From Onthophagus taurus (Eukaryota > Arthropoda > Insecta > Coleoptera > Scarabaeidae): 64,000 nucleotides of DNA. Every line of letters begins with the position of its first letter. Position 1 is the stretch's first letter. Both the position numbers and the translations under genes were made by a program. Below, piece after piece: positions 10,601 to 21,526 of the stretch. Under the pieces are notes generated by a model. That model was not told the DNA's origin. It searched no databases and worked only from the letters and a program-made list of their open reading frames with translations. The stretch spans positions 4,285,501 to 4,349,500 of the forward strand of contig NC_091971.1 of NCBI RefSeq assembly GCF_036711975.1. The letters are read 5' to 3'.

Positions 10601-13600
10601 TCATATTTAAACATATTACCGTTCGCCTTTGTGTTTGGAATTGCAACGTCTTTAACGGTTTTACATAAAACATTACCGTACCACGTCTCATCAAAGATTA
10701 ATATCCAATTTTTTAATTCTCAAACATCCTCTGCTTATTTAAATAGCATTTTGGAAAACGTTTTGTTTTCCGAAGATTGCCCCTTCCAACTCGGAGGCAA
10801 CATATTTAATTTATTTGTTGATATTTTTTTGTTTTACGATTTATCTGTGAGTGGGTTTATTCAAAAATACAAGGTTAATATTTTTATTGATACCATTTTT
10901 GAACTAAAACTAGAACTAACATTATTTATTTATTTATTTTTTAGTATGCAATGTTGGAACATTTTAGTTTTGGAAATGCGATGACTTTGTGTACAAATTA
11001 CAAAAAATTAAAAACCATATTAAAAGATTTTGATCATGAATCGTGTGAAAATGCGAGACGAATCTTATCATTCCGGAAAATGGTCGAAAAAGAATCCCCA
11101 GAGAATCAAATTAAATTATTAACGGACGACGATTATTTTAAGGAGTCCCTTAAAAACGAGATACAAAACGTTATTCGGTATTTACATCTTTATCATTTAC
11201 TTTTAAAGTGTTTGTTTGCGTTAACAAAGAGTTTACCGAAACAACCTTTAGGAAAAGAGATTCGAGAACTTTATTGCATGGCAAGTTCGGTGAATATAAC
11301 AAAAACGGATCAATATAAAGAAGCTTTTCAATTGTTACAATTTCAATCGAAAGTTGAATTAATGGGAAATATAACGAAGATATGTGAAATTATTGAAGTT
11401 GCGACCACAAAATCAACTTTAAATCGTGATTTTTTACGCAAAGTTGTGGATGATCTTTATGATATTTTTGAAAACGATGATGAAACAATGAGTGTTGAGC
11501 ACAACGATAGTTTTGAAACAAAAATGAATAATCTGAAAATAAATAGTTGTACGGATCGGAATAAATTTAAAAATGTAAGTCATAATTCAAATTACAAGAT
11601 TAATAACTGCTATTTGTAGGTATTGTAGCAAATTGATCATCAACCGCAAGATGTCGCTACAATTTCCTTAACCTCAATCTCCTTTAAATTCATCACAACA
11701 TCAAAAAATTGGTTGTTTATTTATAATATATTAGTGTTGGGTGCTGCGTTTGAGTAGAATCGCGTGTTTATGGCACAGAAACGCGTCATCACATCTACTT
11801 ATGAATAAAAATATATTATTATTATAATAAATTAGGGTTTACATCATAAAACAAAAAGTTGAGAATGGTATTAAATTCTAAATCTACATTGTAGGTAAAT
11901 TTGAGGTTGGGTTATTGAGTTCTTAATGTTCCTTGCTGAACATCGGCCTCCCTCAAGGACAGTAGAATCTTAAAGGGACTACTACATCCTTTGTTCTTTT
12001 GTAATCCAGAAAATGACGTCACTTAAACGACACCTTCATTCGCTTAAAGTTATTTACTATAAATCGTTTGTTCAAATTTATAGGGTTTACTTAATCTGAC
12101 AAAGACTGATAAATAAAATACAATTTTTATTTATATAAAGTAACAAAATTTATTACAAAATTGTATACATTTAAATGTCATCTTGTTTCGAAATAATAGT
12201 AATAAGAAATTCTTTTTCTTTCTGTAACTTTTTAATAATCTCTTCTTGAAGATTTTTTTCCGACATCCAAAAATTTAAACCTTCAAATTGTTTTAATTCC
12301 TTATCGTATTGATCGACCAACGCCGCACATTTTTGAGGATAGAGTTTGGTAAATTGTTTGTATAAAGTTGTTAATTTCGAAGCTGTTTCCGCGGCGTCTT
12401 TTCTAATCTGTTTAATCTTCGAATTATTTTCAGCCCGTAAAGCCATCAAATCCTTTTCCATAGCCTCAAAACTTCTCGTTGTTAATTTCACTTTCGTAAC
12501 TGATTTAACTAAATTATTATTTTCAGCCTTCATGGTTGAGAGTTGCGCATCAAAATCAGCTCTCATATCCTTGTAACTAGGTGAATTTATATCACCAAGT
12601 ATATTATTTGAATCTTTTTTTGCAGTAACTAATTTTTGCAAAAATTTAGATGCCTCGGTAGTTCCAAGTTGGGAATTATTTTTCTTATTAGGTGATTTTA
12701 AATCTTTCTCTTGTTTACTTGGTGCCGAACTGTTAAGTGATTCATTTTTTTGCTCCTCAATTTCCAATTGGTGCGCCTCCAAAACGTTTTCTAAGTCATC
12801 AATTTTTTCGTGAGCATCTTTCAACTCTCTTTTAAGTGTTGCCATTTGGGACACATCTTGTTTATGTTGAAGTCTTAACCCATGCAATTCTTTTTTGAGT
12901 AATTCATCCACCACAAAGCTATAAGGACTTGAAGGTTTCTCTTCGTAAGCAGATTGCAAATTTCTTACCGCCTCTAATTGTTTCGTTAAATCTTCGTTTT
13001 TCTCCGTTAATTCTTTGTTGCGTTTTTTAAGCTCCGCTGAAGATTGTTTACGCCTATTTTGTTCTTCTTTTAAAGACTTTCTTGTTGCATTCAACTCGTT
13101 TGTTTTAGCTTTTAACGCTTTAGTTAATATTATAATTTCTTTTTCTAGTTTTGATTCAGACGTTGAGAGCTCCATTTTTATTCTTATCAATTGATGAGTT
13201 TATCTATATTTAGCTGCATCTGACACAAAGTAGGAATTATAAAGGTGGGGGAACTACCAAAAAAATTAATAACAGAATCGAGAATTTAACGCAATTACAT
13301 TTCGATTTTGTACTATTTTTGTTGAGGTTTATAAATTTGTATTTATTGTATAAAATATGATTCAAAAATGTGTTATTTACAAGATTATAACGGTATAAAT
13401 CATCCTCTTGATTTAGTAACATTTCTTATTAATCAGTTTTACAATTGAGTAAAGTAATCAAGGTCAATTTAGGACCTTTTTTTTTGTCTGTGGTAAATAT
13501 ATCAATTTTTGTCCCATCTATTGGTGAGCAGCTGAACTACGCAAAATTATGAACGTTTTAATTTATAAATTAAATTCGTTACTTTATAAACGACACCATA

Positions 13601-16600
13601 ATCGTAATAATAATCGTTTTATTTTAGGAATTAATGGAATTAGCATCAACAAGGCAACCTTTAAATAAATTTGAAGCCCAAAAAACTAAATTATTAACTT
13701 ATCTATCAAGCGTTTTCTCTGAACATCTTTACGAGCCGACTAAAAATTATTTCCATGAAATATTTTTCTTTTATAATTCCTCTATTGAGCAGCAAATAGT
13801 TGGTACTCATCGAACGGCTTTACACACGGCTCTAAATGATCCGTTTCAATATCTGCAGGTAAAAAATTAATTAAAAAAGAATTGAATTAGATGATTAATT
13901 AATAAAAAATTGTAGTGTGATTGTTGTGAATTAAGACATGACTCTTCAATCGAAAAAACGATGCCTGATATTTGTATAGCATATAAATTACATTTGGAAT
14001 ATGGGAAAATGATTAATTTGTACGATTGGTTGCAAGCATTTGTTTCGGTTGTAAATCCAGTTCATTTGGATGACGCTGAAGCTGATCAACAAATCAGTCC
14101 ACAGTTACAGTAAGTAAAATTGAAGAAATTTATTTATTATTTATACAGTGGACGTCAAAAAGTTTGCAACGCCCAGTTTTTTTTTGTTCCATTGTATTAT
14201 TTAAACTGGTTATCATATTGTGGCGCCTCGGCTTTGATTAATGAAACTGAGGTTGCTTCAGGTCGAGGTTCAGTTAAAACATTAAAAAATAGTGACCCCG
14301 ACGTGATTTCTTGACACTACTATTTTCCTTTACTGTTTTATTTGCAAGTTGTTTATGTGGCGCTCTACCTCTTGTAGATTTCAGATATCAAAAAATAATT
14401 TCCACGAAAGAAACTTAACTACAAATATCGTTTCTAAGAAACTTTTGACGGTTATTTAGGTATTTAAACTGAATTGATGATGTCTTTTACATGTTGATAA
14501 AGCCCAAAATCAAAATTTATAGAAACTGGAAGCTAACTTATTCTCTGTAAATAATCTTTATTCATACGGCGCACTTTGTAATTATTGCCTCCATCTACTT
14601 TCATAGTTTCTACAAGTGAATGGATGGTGATTTTGCGAAAAGCCCGATGCCGGTTATCCGGCATATCTATCCGGCCATTATGGTTATAATTTCTGGTACA
14701 TTTCTGAAGTGATACCCTACATTGCCACATTATTGCGATATTTGAATAAAAATGAAATTAATAAGAAAGCTGATAAGATATGTCAACTTATTTGGATCCA
14801 AGATACAAAATGAACTTTTTTGATGCTGATTTAACTAATGAAGCAACTCTAAAAAGAGGATACTTTAATAAATAATTGCGATATTTCCACAAGGATCCTT
14901 CAAGAAATAAATTTTATAGCGAATTTTGAAAGTTATCATTGAAAATTTTATCAAAACTTCAAATATTGTTTTCACAAAAACTAAAAGTTATTTTTCAAAA
15001 CGGGTTGATTCATTGGAAAGAGGACGCTTTCATTAACACTTTGGGAAATTTTCATACTCATATTCCAAGAAATGGATTTTATACGAATTTTTAAAATTTA
15101 ATCGGCGAAAATTGCAAAATTCGAAAAAATTGTCGATCATTTCAAAAATTTATTTCTCAACAAGTGAAAGTGATTTTTCAAAACGGCTTTTTGCATTAAA
15201 AAGAGGATACTTTAATTAATAATTGGTGATATTTCCACAAGGATCCTTCAAGAAATTAATTTTATAGCGAATTTTGAAAATTATCGATGAAATTGCAACA
15301 TTGAAAATTTTATTAAAACTTCAAATATTGTTTTCTCAAAAACTAAAAGTTATTTTTCAAAACGTGTTGGCTCATTGGAAAGAGGACACTTTTATTAACA
15401 CTTTGGGAAATTTTCATACTCATATTCCAAGAAATGGATTTTATACGAATTTTTAAAATTTAATCGGCGAAAATTGCAAAATTCGAAAAAATTTCGATCA
15501 TTTCAAAAATTTATTTCTCAAGAATTGAAAGTGATTTTTCAAAACGGCTTTTTGCATTAAAAAGAGGATACTTTAATTAATAATTGGTGATATTTCCACA
15601 AGGATCCTTAAAGAAATTAATTTTATAGCGAATTTTGAAAATTATCGATGAAAATTGCTACATCGAAAATTTTATCAAAACTTCAAATATTGTTTTCTCA
15701 AAAACTAAAAGTTATTTTTCAAAACGGGTTGATTCATTGGAAAGAGGACGCTTTCATTAACACTTTGGGAGATTTTCATACTCATATTCCAAGAACTGGA
15801 TTTTATACGAATTTTTTAAATTTAATCGGCAAAATTGCAAAATTCGAAAAAATTTCGATCATTTCAAAAATTTTTTTCTCAAGAATTGAAAGTAATTTTT
15901 TAAAACGGCTTTTTGCATTAAAAAGAGGATACTTTAATTAATAATTGGTGATATTTCCTGAAGGATCCTTCAAGAAATTAATTTTATAGCGAATTTTGAA
16001 AATTATCGATGAAAATTGCTACATCGAAAATTTTATCAAAATTTCAAATATTGTTTTCTCAAAAACTAAAAGCTATTTTTCAAAGCGGGTTGGTTCATTG
16101 GAAAGAAGACACTCTTATTAACACTTTGGGAAATTGTCATACTCATATTCCAAGAAATGGATTTTATACGAATTTTTAAAACTTAATCGGCGAAAATAGC
16201 AAAATTCGATTATTTCAAAAATTTATTTCTCAACAACTAAAAGTGATTTTTCAAAACTGCTTTTTGTATTAAAAAGAGGATACTTTAATTAATAATCAAA
16301 AGTGATAATAGCGATAGTTCTGTTAGTAATGAATGTGATGATGAATTACAAGCGAAGAGAAGGAAACTAAACGAAACTGCAACAAGAGATTTTATATATA
16401 GTATTGGGATTGTTACAATGAGGTTGCTAATGATAAATAAAGTTGTATTCAATGAAAAAAGTCCTATTGGGGTTGAACTTGATTATTATCTGCAGTGTTC
16501 AACACCTAAAAGAGATATTAATTCCTGTGATTGGTAGAGTACTAAGTAGAAAATGGCCGAATACCGGATAGTTGCCGGATATCCGTTCCACCACTAGTTT

Positions 16601-18461
16601 CTACCATAAATTGTTGGTGCAAAAGGAAAACCTTATTCAAAGTAACTCAATTCGGAGAAGGCTTTTTCAACAGCAAGAATTAATTCGTCTACAGTGACTG
16701 ACATAACATTTTGATTTTGAACCTAGTTCTATTTGAAGCTTCATTAAACTCATTGTCACCAGGAAAAATGTGTGGTTTAGCGTTGTCTTGCTGGGTCCAA
16801 ATTGTTTGGCGACGACCGGATCTTGGCCATTTTGCTTGAATTTCGGGCAAAAATTTTCCAATAATCATGTTCTTATACTCTAGTGACTCTATTCTCTAAT
16901 GACGTTAGAACCACTTTTGTTTCAATGGTCCCAGCTGTCCGATTTTTACTGCTCCGTTTAGCAGTTTCTAAAAAGACAAAAGACCAAATGCCAAGTTTTC
17001 TATCGAAGTTCTTGTTTTCAGAATGATTCCAACGTGGACGAGCTACAGAACATTATTTTTGTGAGAAAACGCTTACTTTTGCAGGTCCTGTGTGATTCCT
17101 CTGCGCCTTCAACTAGGTAATACGTCTCAGGTGTTTTTGTGAGGTAAAACCATTTTTCGTCTACATATCATACATATCGATGAATTCGGGAGCTTTTGCA
17201 TTTCGGAAACTTAAGCATTGACAGACAACATACCAGTCTATCAATTTTATTGCCGTCTATGAGGAAAGGCTTGACTGCATTTGAGTGCCGTCATAATACT
17301 CCTGATTTCAGTCTATTATGAACCGTAGATTTTGGTACGTTCATATAAGAAGCCTACGAACGAATAGCGACTTTATTAGCGCCGCCTCAATATTTCTCGG
17401 CTTTCGACCAACGTATCCTTTTTTCCGTGATTTACATCCGCAACTTCAGCACCATCGACTAACGATTTTCGGGCTTGATGCCAAATTCGGCTTACAGCTT
17501 TTATGGAAATGTTAAATTTCTTCAGTCATCTTAATTGAGCCTTGTTTCAGTTTGCTATTCTTACTCAGTTCCAGTAACGCATGATAAACGACTTGCCCTC
17601 TCCCATTATTTTCTTAAACCGGATCTTTATGTGAGGTCTTGAAAAGTCACGTTTTTTGGATTAAAAACTTATACTGTAGGAAAAATTACAAAACTTTTTA
17701 ATGGCAGTGAAAAACTTAACCTTTAGTAAGTGTTTTCAAAACGACAACTGACATTTAAAAGCAAGGCCACCTTTTCTTAATTTTTGAAATAAATCTTGGT
17801 TGAAAAAATATATAATGTATAAAAAGTAATACATTTTTTTTAATAATCCAAAGCGCATATAGGCGCTACACCTCTTTTAATCCAGTGGGATTGTGGTTGG
17901 TCTGAGGGAACCTCAATTGCTTCTTCAATCCTAGGTTGTTGATAATGTTCCAGCTTTTATTAGCGTTTTATAAGTAGGACATTCATATCTTCCTTTGGCC
18001 ATTGTGTGGTGTTCTTCTGGTAACAACCAAATATAAGGCATATCTATTAAATAAGTTAATAAAAAAATTGATGTTAAGTAAAAACATTTTTGTACTTGTA
18101 TATAATTTATTGTATAATTTATAGATACTTATTTCTGGACGGAGGCAGTATTATATATGTATAAACCGATCATCATGTTGTAGCGCCTCGGCTTTAGTTA
18201 ACCAGAAACTGTTCATCATTGTAGTATATTAGCGAAAAAAGTAGTGATAATGATCATCTTTTATAACGCCTGATTATAATATCTGAGTCATCAAAGCAAG
18301 AGATATGCTCAGACCTCATAGTCATAATAACAAAATTAATTGATTTTCTTTTTTCCAGGGCAAGATTTACACAAGCAGTTGCGGAATTGGAATTTTTGGG
18401 ATTCGTTAAAAGCTCTAAACGCAAAGCTGACCATGTACAAAGATTAACGTGGGGTGGCTAA
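7681..18461 (+). CDS. Orc3: Origin recognition complex subunit 3 (ORC3 / latheo)
   Basis: Subunit of the ORC complex that loads MCM at replication origins in the nucleus. Exons: 7681-7707, 7759-7923, 7974-8425, 10600-10873, 10945-11574, 13628-13858, 13916-14109, 18359-18461. All splices are GT-AG, the frame stays open, and the product is 691 aa (human ORC3 is about 711). Recognisable ORC3 features in order are SKGVFVFK near the N-terminus, [17 protein letters not shown], the VFGIATS segment, [65 protein letters not shown] and the terminal RLTWGG. The start is the first ATG and gives the expected MxS...SKG N-terminus. Introns 3, 5 and 7 are loaded with transposons, and intron 5 holds an antisense gene. 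An AATAAA lies about 40 bp after the stop. No damage is seen in the coding sequence. Confidence 0.95.
8870..9600. repeat. Degenerate foldback region in ORC3 intron 3
   Basis: Blocks such as TTTAAAATGAGTACAAACAC (about 8945) reappear inverted as GTTTGGACTCATTTTAAAGG (about 9400). Further copies of TGTCAAAATTGACGTTGACG-like sequence occur on both arms. The same TTTAAAATGAGTCCAAACAC terminus bounds a short element at 33643-33826, so these are members of one MITE family. Confidence 0.55.
9838..10574 (-). mobile_element. Deleted mariner-like element with TIRs of about 60 bp
   Basis: The TIRs start CAGGGTGTTTCATTTAAAAC on the left. On the right they end with the complement of CAGTTTCACTTAAAACTCCC, both followed inward by AAGTATCTCTGGAATG. 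TA dinucleotides flank the element (9836-9837, 10575-10576). Minus-strand coding remnants at 10210-10467 include FQQDGAPPH and FPERWIG, the catalytic-region signature of a common insect Tc1/mariner-like transposase group (the one with a DUF4817 N-terminal domain). Only about 85 codons survive, so it is non-autonomous. The right end lies only 25 bp before ORC3 exon 4 (10600). The host polypyrimidine tract and 3' splice site sit immediately next to the transposon end. Confidence 0.85.
11587..11722 (+). repeat. Intronic copy of the ORC3 upstream sequence
   Basis: Starting 12 bp after the exon 5 donor, this segment shares ordered blocks with 7477-7640: AATTACAAGATTAAT, ATCATCAACC, CAAGATGTCGCTACAATTT, ACCTCAATCT and CACAACATCAAAAAATT. 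The intronic copy is missing about 30 bp. It looks like a short segmental duplication of the ORC3 5' flank. Confidence 0.8.
12171..13190 (-). CDS. Nested antisense gene: 339-aa coiled-coil protein, family not recognised
   Basis: A single open frame on the minus strand lies wholly inside ORC3 intron 5. The product is lysine/glutamate-rich with heptad-like spacing over about residues 8-75, 95-150 and 210-340. These are separated by a serine/asparagine-rich linker (about 150-200) containing KSPNKK and [12 protein letters not shown], which could be phosphorylation sites. No transmembrane segment or signal peptide is seen. Two starts are possible; the internal Met at residue 6 (MELSTSES) is equally plausible. 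Downstream on the minus strand a TTTATT on the plus strand (about 12127) supplies an AATAAA poly(A) signal. Codon use is ordinary and there are no stops over 340 codons, which argues for a real gene in this AT-rich context. A centrosomal, kinetochore or cytoskeletal role would be a guess. Confidence 0.75.
   Translation of the reverse strand: MIRIKMELSTSESKLEKEIIILTKALKAKTNELNATRKSLKEEQNRRKQSSAELKKRNKELTEKNEDLTKQLEAVRNLQSAYEEKPSSPYSFVVDELLKKELHGLRLQHKQDVSQMATLKRELKDAHEKIDDLENVLEAHQLEIEEQKNESLNSSAPSKQEKDLKSPNKKNNSQLGTTEASKFLQKLVTAKKDSNNILGDINSPSYKDMRADFDAQLSTMKAENNNLVKSVTKVKLTTRSFEAMEKDLMALRAENNSKIKQIRKDAAETASKLTTLYKQFTKLYPQKCAALVDQYDKELKQFEGLNFWMSEKNLQEEIIKKLQKEKEFLITIISKQDDI
14614..16596 (+). 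mobile_element. hAT-type element inserted in the mariner relic, 8-bp TSD GTTTCTAC
   Basis: GTTTCTAC occurs at 14606-14613 and again at 16597-16604, and joining the flanks restores the mariner reading order. The right end read inward begins TAGTGGTGGAACGGATATCC; the left begins AAGTGAATGGATGG, a diverged hAT-like terminus. Both subterminal regions carry ATCCGG clusters. Near the right end, plus-strand codons ending about 16537 read [13 protein letters not shown]...DINSCDW, which resembles the C-terminal dimerisation region of hAT transposases just before the usual WW. The middle is replaced by a tandem array (14890-16290), so the element is non-autonomous. Confidence 0.8.
14890..16290. repeat. 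Tandem array of about 360 bp units inside the hAT element
   Basis: The landmark AGGATCCTT(C/A)AAGAAAT recurs near 14892, 15240, 15601 and 15962, giving units of about 348-361 bp. Each unit contains two related halves: TTCTCAAAAACTAAAAGTTA...GAAAGAGGAC, and TTCTCAAGAATTGAAAGTGA...AAAAGAGGATAC. This gives a dimeric structure. The second half resembles the B subunit of the array at 59170-63870. Confidence 0.9.
17820..18358. other. End of ORC3 intron 7 with one CCTCGGC palindromic module
   Basis: Near 18174-18210 the sequence CATCATGTTGTAGCGCCTCGGCTTTAGTTAA is a copy, in several short pieces, of the dispersed GCGCCTCGGCTT module also seen at 14216, 24890, 36000-37320, 40730 and 42900. The remainder is AT-rich intron without recognised features up to the TTTTTTCCAG acceptor at 18358. 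Confidence 0.6.
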
Positions 18462-21130
18462 AATATTAAAACAATTACAACTTTTAATATTTCTACAGAA
18501 AACTTAAAAAATAATAAATTTTTTCTTCGCATTTTATTACTTTACGATAGCAATAATTGTATCCCACTTTCATTTTCGTTTATTTGTTCGAAAATATTTT
18601 AAATAAGGTTTTCTCCTTTTCGTACCTACTTTTACGACAACTTAACCTTTTCGATCGCCAAAAAAAATCGACCACACACAAAACTTTGAATATCAAAAAA
18701 ATAAACCAAACCTTTTTGTTGTATTTACAATTTCAACAAAAAAAATAATGATTAAAATTGCGTCTTGGTTTAAAAATGGCCGCCGCATACCTCGAACCGG
18801 TTTGAGTCGCGTTTCATTTTTTTTTTGTTATTTCTTTTTTTTTTTTGTTCGTTTGGCTTCCCGCGCGTCTCTTGTTTTCCCTTAATGTGAAACGCACACA
18901 GAGCAGGCCGAGAATATATCGAACGGCGCGTAGCCAGGCGCTAATTGGTCGAACAAATACCGCCGAACAGAAATCATAGGCGTCCGTGACGACGACGACG
19001 CGGTATTTCTCAATCCGCAGCGCCACGCATCGGCCGCATTTCGAAACCGCGCGTTAATTATTGAACAACGCGCTCGCGCGTGACGTCGACGCGCCTGCGT
19101 TGATTCAAATCACACAGATTTCTTCCTAAATGTCCAACGTCATGAATTTTAGATGATAACGTCATATCATTATTCGTAATATGAAATTTTTTTTTGTTAT
19201 TAACACTTAAATTTAAATGTGTGTGAGTTTTATTTCTTATTTTTTCTTTAACAATGGTGTTCGTTGTTCTAGATATTAGAGTAGCACATATTTGCCTAAG
19301 GCGCGGAGAGAAGTCGTAATGGCAACCGAAGAAGAGACGTTATGCAAACCGAGAAGTCGATGGCCTTCTTCGGTGGGACTGTTATTGCCGATGGAGGAAA
19401 ATCTGAGTGTTTATACATAGAGATTTAAGAGAACGATGTGGGATGGATGAATAGATGGATGGAAGACGCGCGTTGGGTATGTGACGAAACCGAACTATAA
19501 AACACATCTTGCGGGATCAAAGGGGACCGCCTTCACTGTTTTGGTGCAATAAAGACATTAAAAACAAGTGCTTCTGATACCTGGGCACAGAACAACCGCT
19601 TTTACTGCTCGCCGTCCCGTGGGCATCGGCTCATTTTATTATTATTACGATGGGCGTACGTCGACAAAAAATGCCGAACAGTTTTTATTTTTAGGGTATA
19701 CTACATTGATAACCTAGGATTTCCGTGTTTAGTAAATTTAAACTTTTTCACAACCAAAATTATTTCATAAAATTAACTACTTCTAAGTATAGAAGAGATT
19801 TAAATACAAGAACGAAACATATCTTTGTACTTTGTATCCATACGTCACGACCATGTGACACCATTTTTTCATTAAAAAAATACATAGTTGTTGAAACGTC
19901 ACCGATATTTGAGGATTTAATATATTCCAAATTTTTTAAACAAACAGACCTCCAACGAGATTTAATTGAATTGGCGTTTGCACATTTTTTGTGTACAAAC
20001 AGAGCAATGTTACGCTTCTCACTTTGTAAATATAAAAAAAGTTTTTAGTTTAGAGTCGTTCAAAAAAAATTAATACACAATACACAGATTTTATCTCTTT
20101 ATTTGATAGAAAAAAATCAAATTACAAATAATAAAGTAATACAAAAAGTAATAGTTACGTGGAGTTTTTGGTACCAATCTCTGCCAGGAGAAGCGTTCAG
20201 GAGTGAAGCGGGCAAATTCTTGACCAATGGGAGATCGATGGGAGGGACTCTGAACGTCCCCAAGACTGGTTGTACTCCTAAGGATTTAGTCATCCGACGA
20301 TAATATGTTAAGATCCGTGAAAATGGAAGTAGTACTTAACGGTTTAGTGTGAAATAATGACAAATAATATATAATAAACGGTTAATTCACAAAATACTAA
20401 CTAGGAGTGCTTATTGAAAGGACAACATACAACCGTGATTGACAACATCAAATCAATCAGGAGGAGGATTAATTTTTTTTTAATTTTAACTTTTCGGATT
20501 TTAATTTCTACTTATTAAATTAAGGTAAGAATACTACAACTGTAACTTTCAATATATTCACATCATGATTGTAAAAATCAAAAATCTTTTTTCAAAACTT
20601 ATTTTTTAATGTACCATACAACGTAGAAGTCAACGAAAATGTTTACAGAAGGCATTATCCGTTCCGATTACGGATGCATATGGCGTACCAAGACGAAATT
20701 TAACGATATTTGCGCAGACCAACGCAAACAAAACTCGCTCTACTCCTTACTTTAACTAATAAAGGAGTCGATTGGTTGAAACCATTCTCAAGTTCACGTT
20801 TCCTATCTCTTCTTAACGGTATTGGTCATTAGCAGACTTAAAACTATACTCACAAAATGTTTTTGAAAAAAAAAAGTTTTCTCGTCTTACTTTATATTGA
20901 TATCTCCACTTCTGTAATAAGAAAATTTTAATAAATTCGAACGATTTTTTTTTCCATCGGTCAAATAGAAGCAACTTTTAATTTTAATAATTAAATTAAA
21001 TCACTAATTGTAGAAACAACATGAGTCGGCAATATTAAAATTTAGATAATCTATTTTTACCTCACAGAAATGAATATGCAAAATAAAAATTCGATTGGAA
21101 TACTTTATAGTATGCGGTGTGTCTTGCATA
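18462..21130. other. ORC3-byn intergenic region, left part, with CpG-rich block at 18780-19110
   Basis: After the ORC3 poly(A) signal region comes a GC/CpG-dense block (about 18780-19110, with GCGCGC and GACGTCGACGCG runs), then AT-rich DNA. Another moderately GC-rich patch at 19260-19560 contains a TATAAAA at about 19496-19502 and a GGATGGATG microsatellite. These are candidates for a distal promoter or enhancer of the T-box gene, or a CpG-island-like non-coding start. No open frame here resembles a known protein. Confidence 0.35.
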
Positions 21131-21139
21131 GTATTGGAT

Positions 21140-21333
21140 TTGTATGGGAGCAACGTCCAAAAGAACGCAGATTGTTGCAATAATTCAATAACCTGTAATT
21201 ACCCCGGAAAATTTCTAGGACTTAGTACTTGGTCCCTTACTCTATGTATTGGATATTAATGACTTGCTTAATTATAACATTATGGGCCCTTACACGTTCT
21301 TATTTGTAGATGATAATGGTCTGTACTGATTTT
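21140..21333 (+). pseudogene. Reverse-transcriptase fragment (non-LTR retrotransposon)
   Basis: Plus-strand codons at about 21223-21330 read LGPLLYVLDINDL...YTFLFVDDNGLY, then a stop. LGPLLYVxxINDL followed by F-V-D-D is the RT domain block with the catalytic xxDD of jockey/CR1-like non-LTR elements. The spacing between the two motifs is shorter than in intact elements. Upstream sequence is too decayed to follow. Confidence 0.75.
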
Positions 21334-21526
21334 GGATGAGATCCGTACTACTCATAATCAAATGTCCAAAAACATAAGTCATCAATGTTTTTATGATATG
21401 ATAAAAATGCTATTACTACCAAACAACAAATAGGTATTCCGACCAAATTAATAAAACAACAAATCGATGCGCTCGATATTACACTACGTTGTCCATATTT
21501 CCTTCAATATCTGATTTTCTCAACAT

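Larger units (their letters stand above)
14153..17709 (-). pseudogene. Mariner-like (DD39D/plant-mariner type) transposase relic, split by a hAT insertion
   Basis: Minus-strand fragments follow the order of a mariner-like transposase related to the DD39D family well known from plants. The N-terminal [15 protein letters not shown]...[13 protein letters not shown] lies near 17420-17600. The catalytic [12 protein letters not shown] lies near 16780-16810, followed by DELILAV and FVET-type sequence to about 16605. The C-terminal [14 protein letters not shown] lies at 14560-14610. Stops and frameshifts show it is dead. The C-terminal tail is separated from the rest by the hAT element at 14614-16596. 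The ends are uncertain: a diverged pair, CAGTGGACGTCAAAAAGTTT at 14153 and its approximate complement ending near 17709, may be the TIRs. Confidence 0.75.

Noticed and set aside
19725-20048. 107-codon frame upstream of byn
   Set aside because: AT-rich codon content, no recognised motif and no convincing start; treated as chance.
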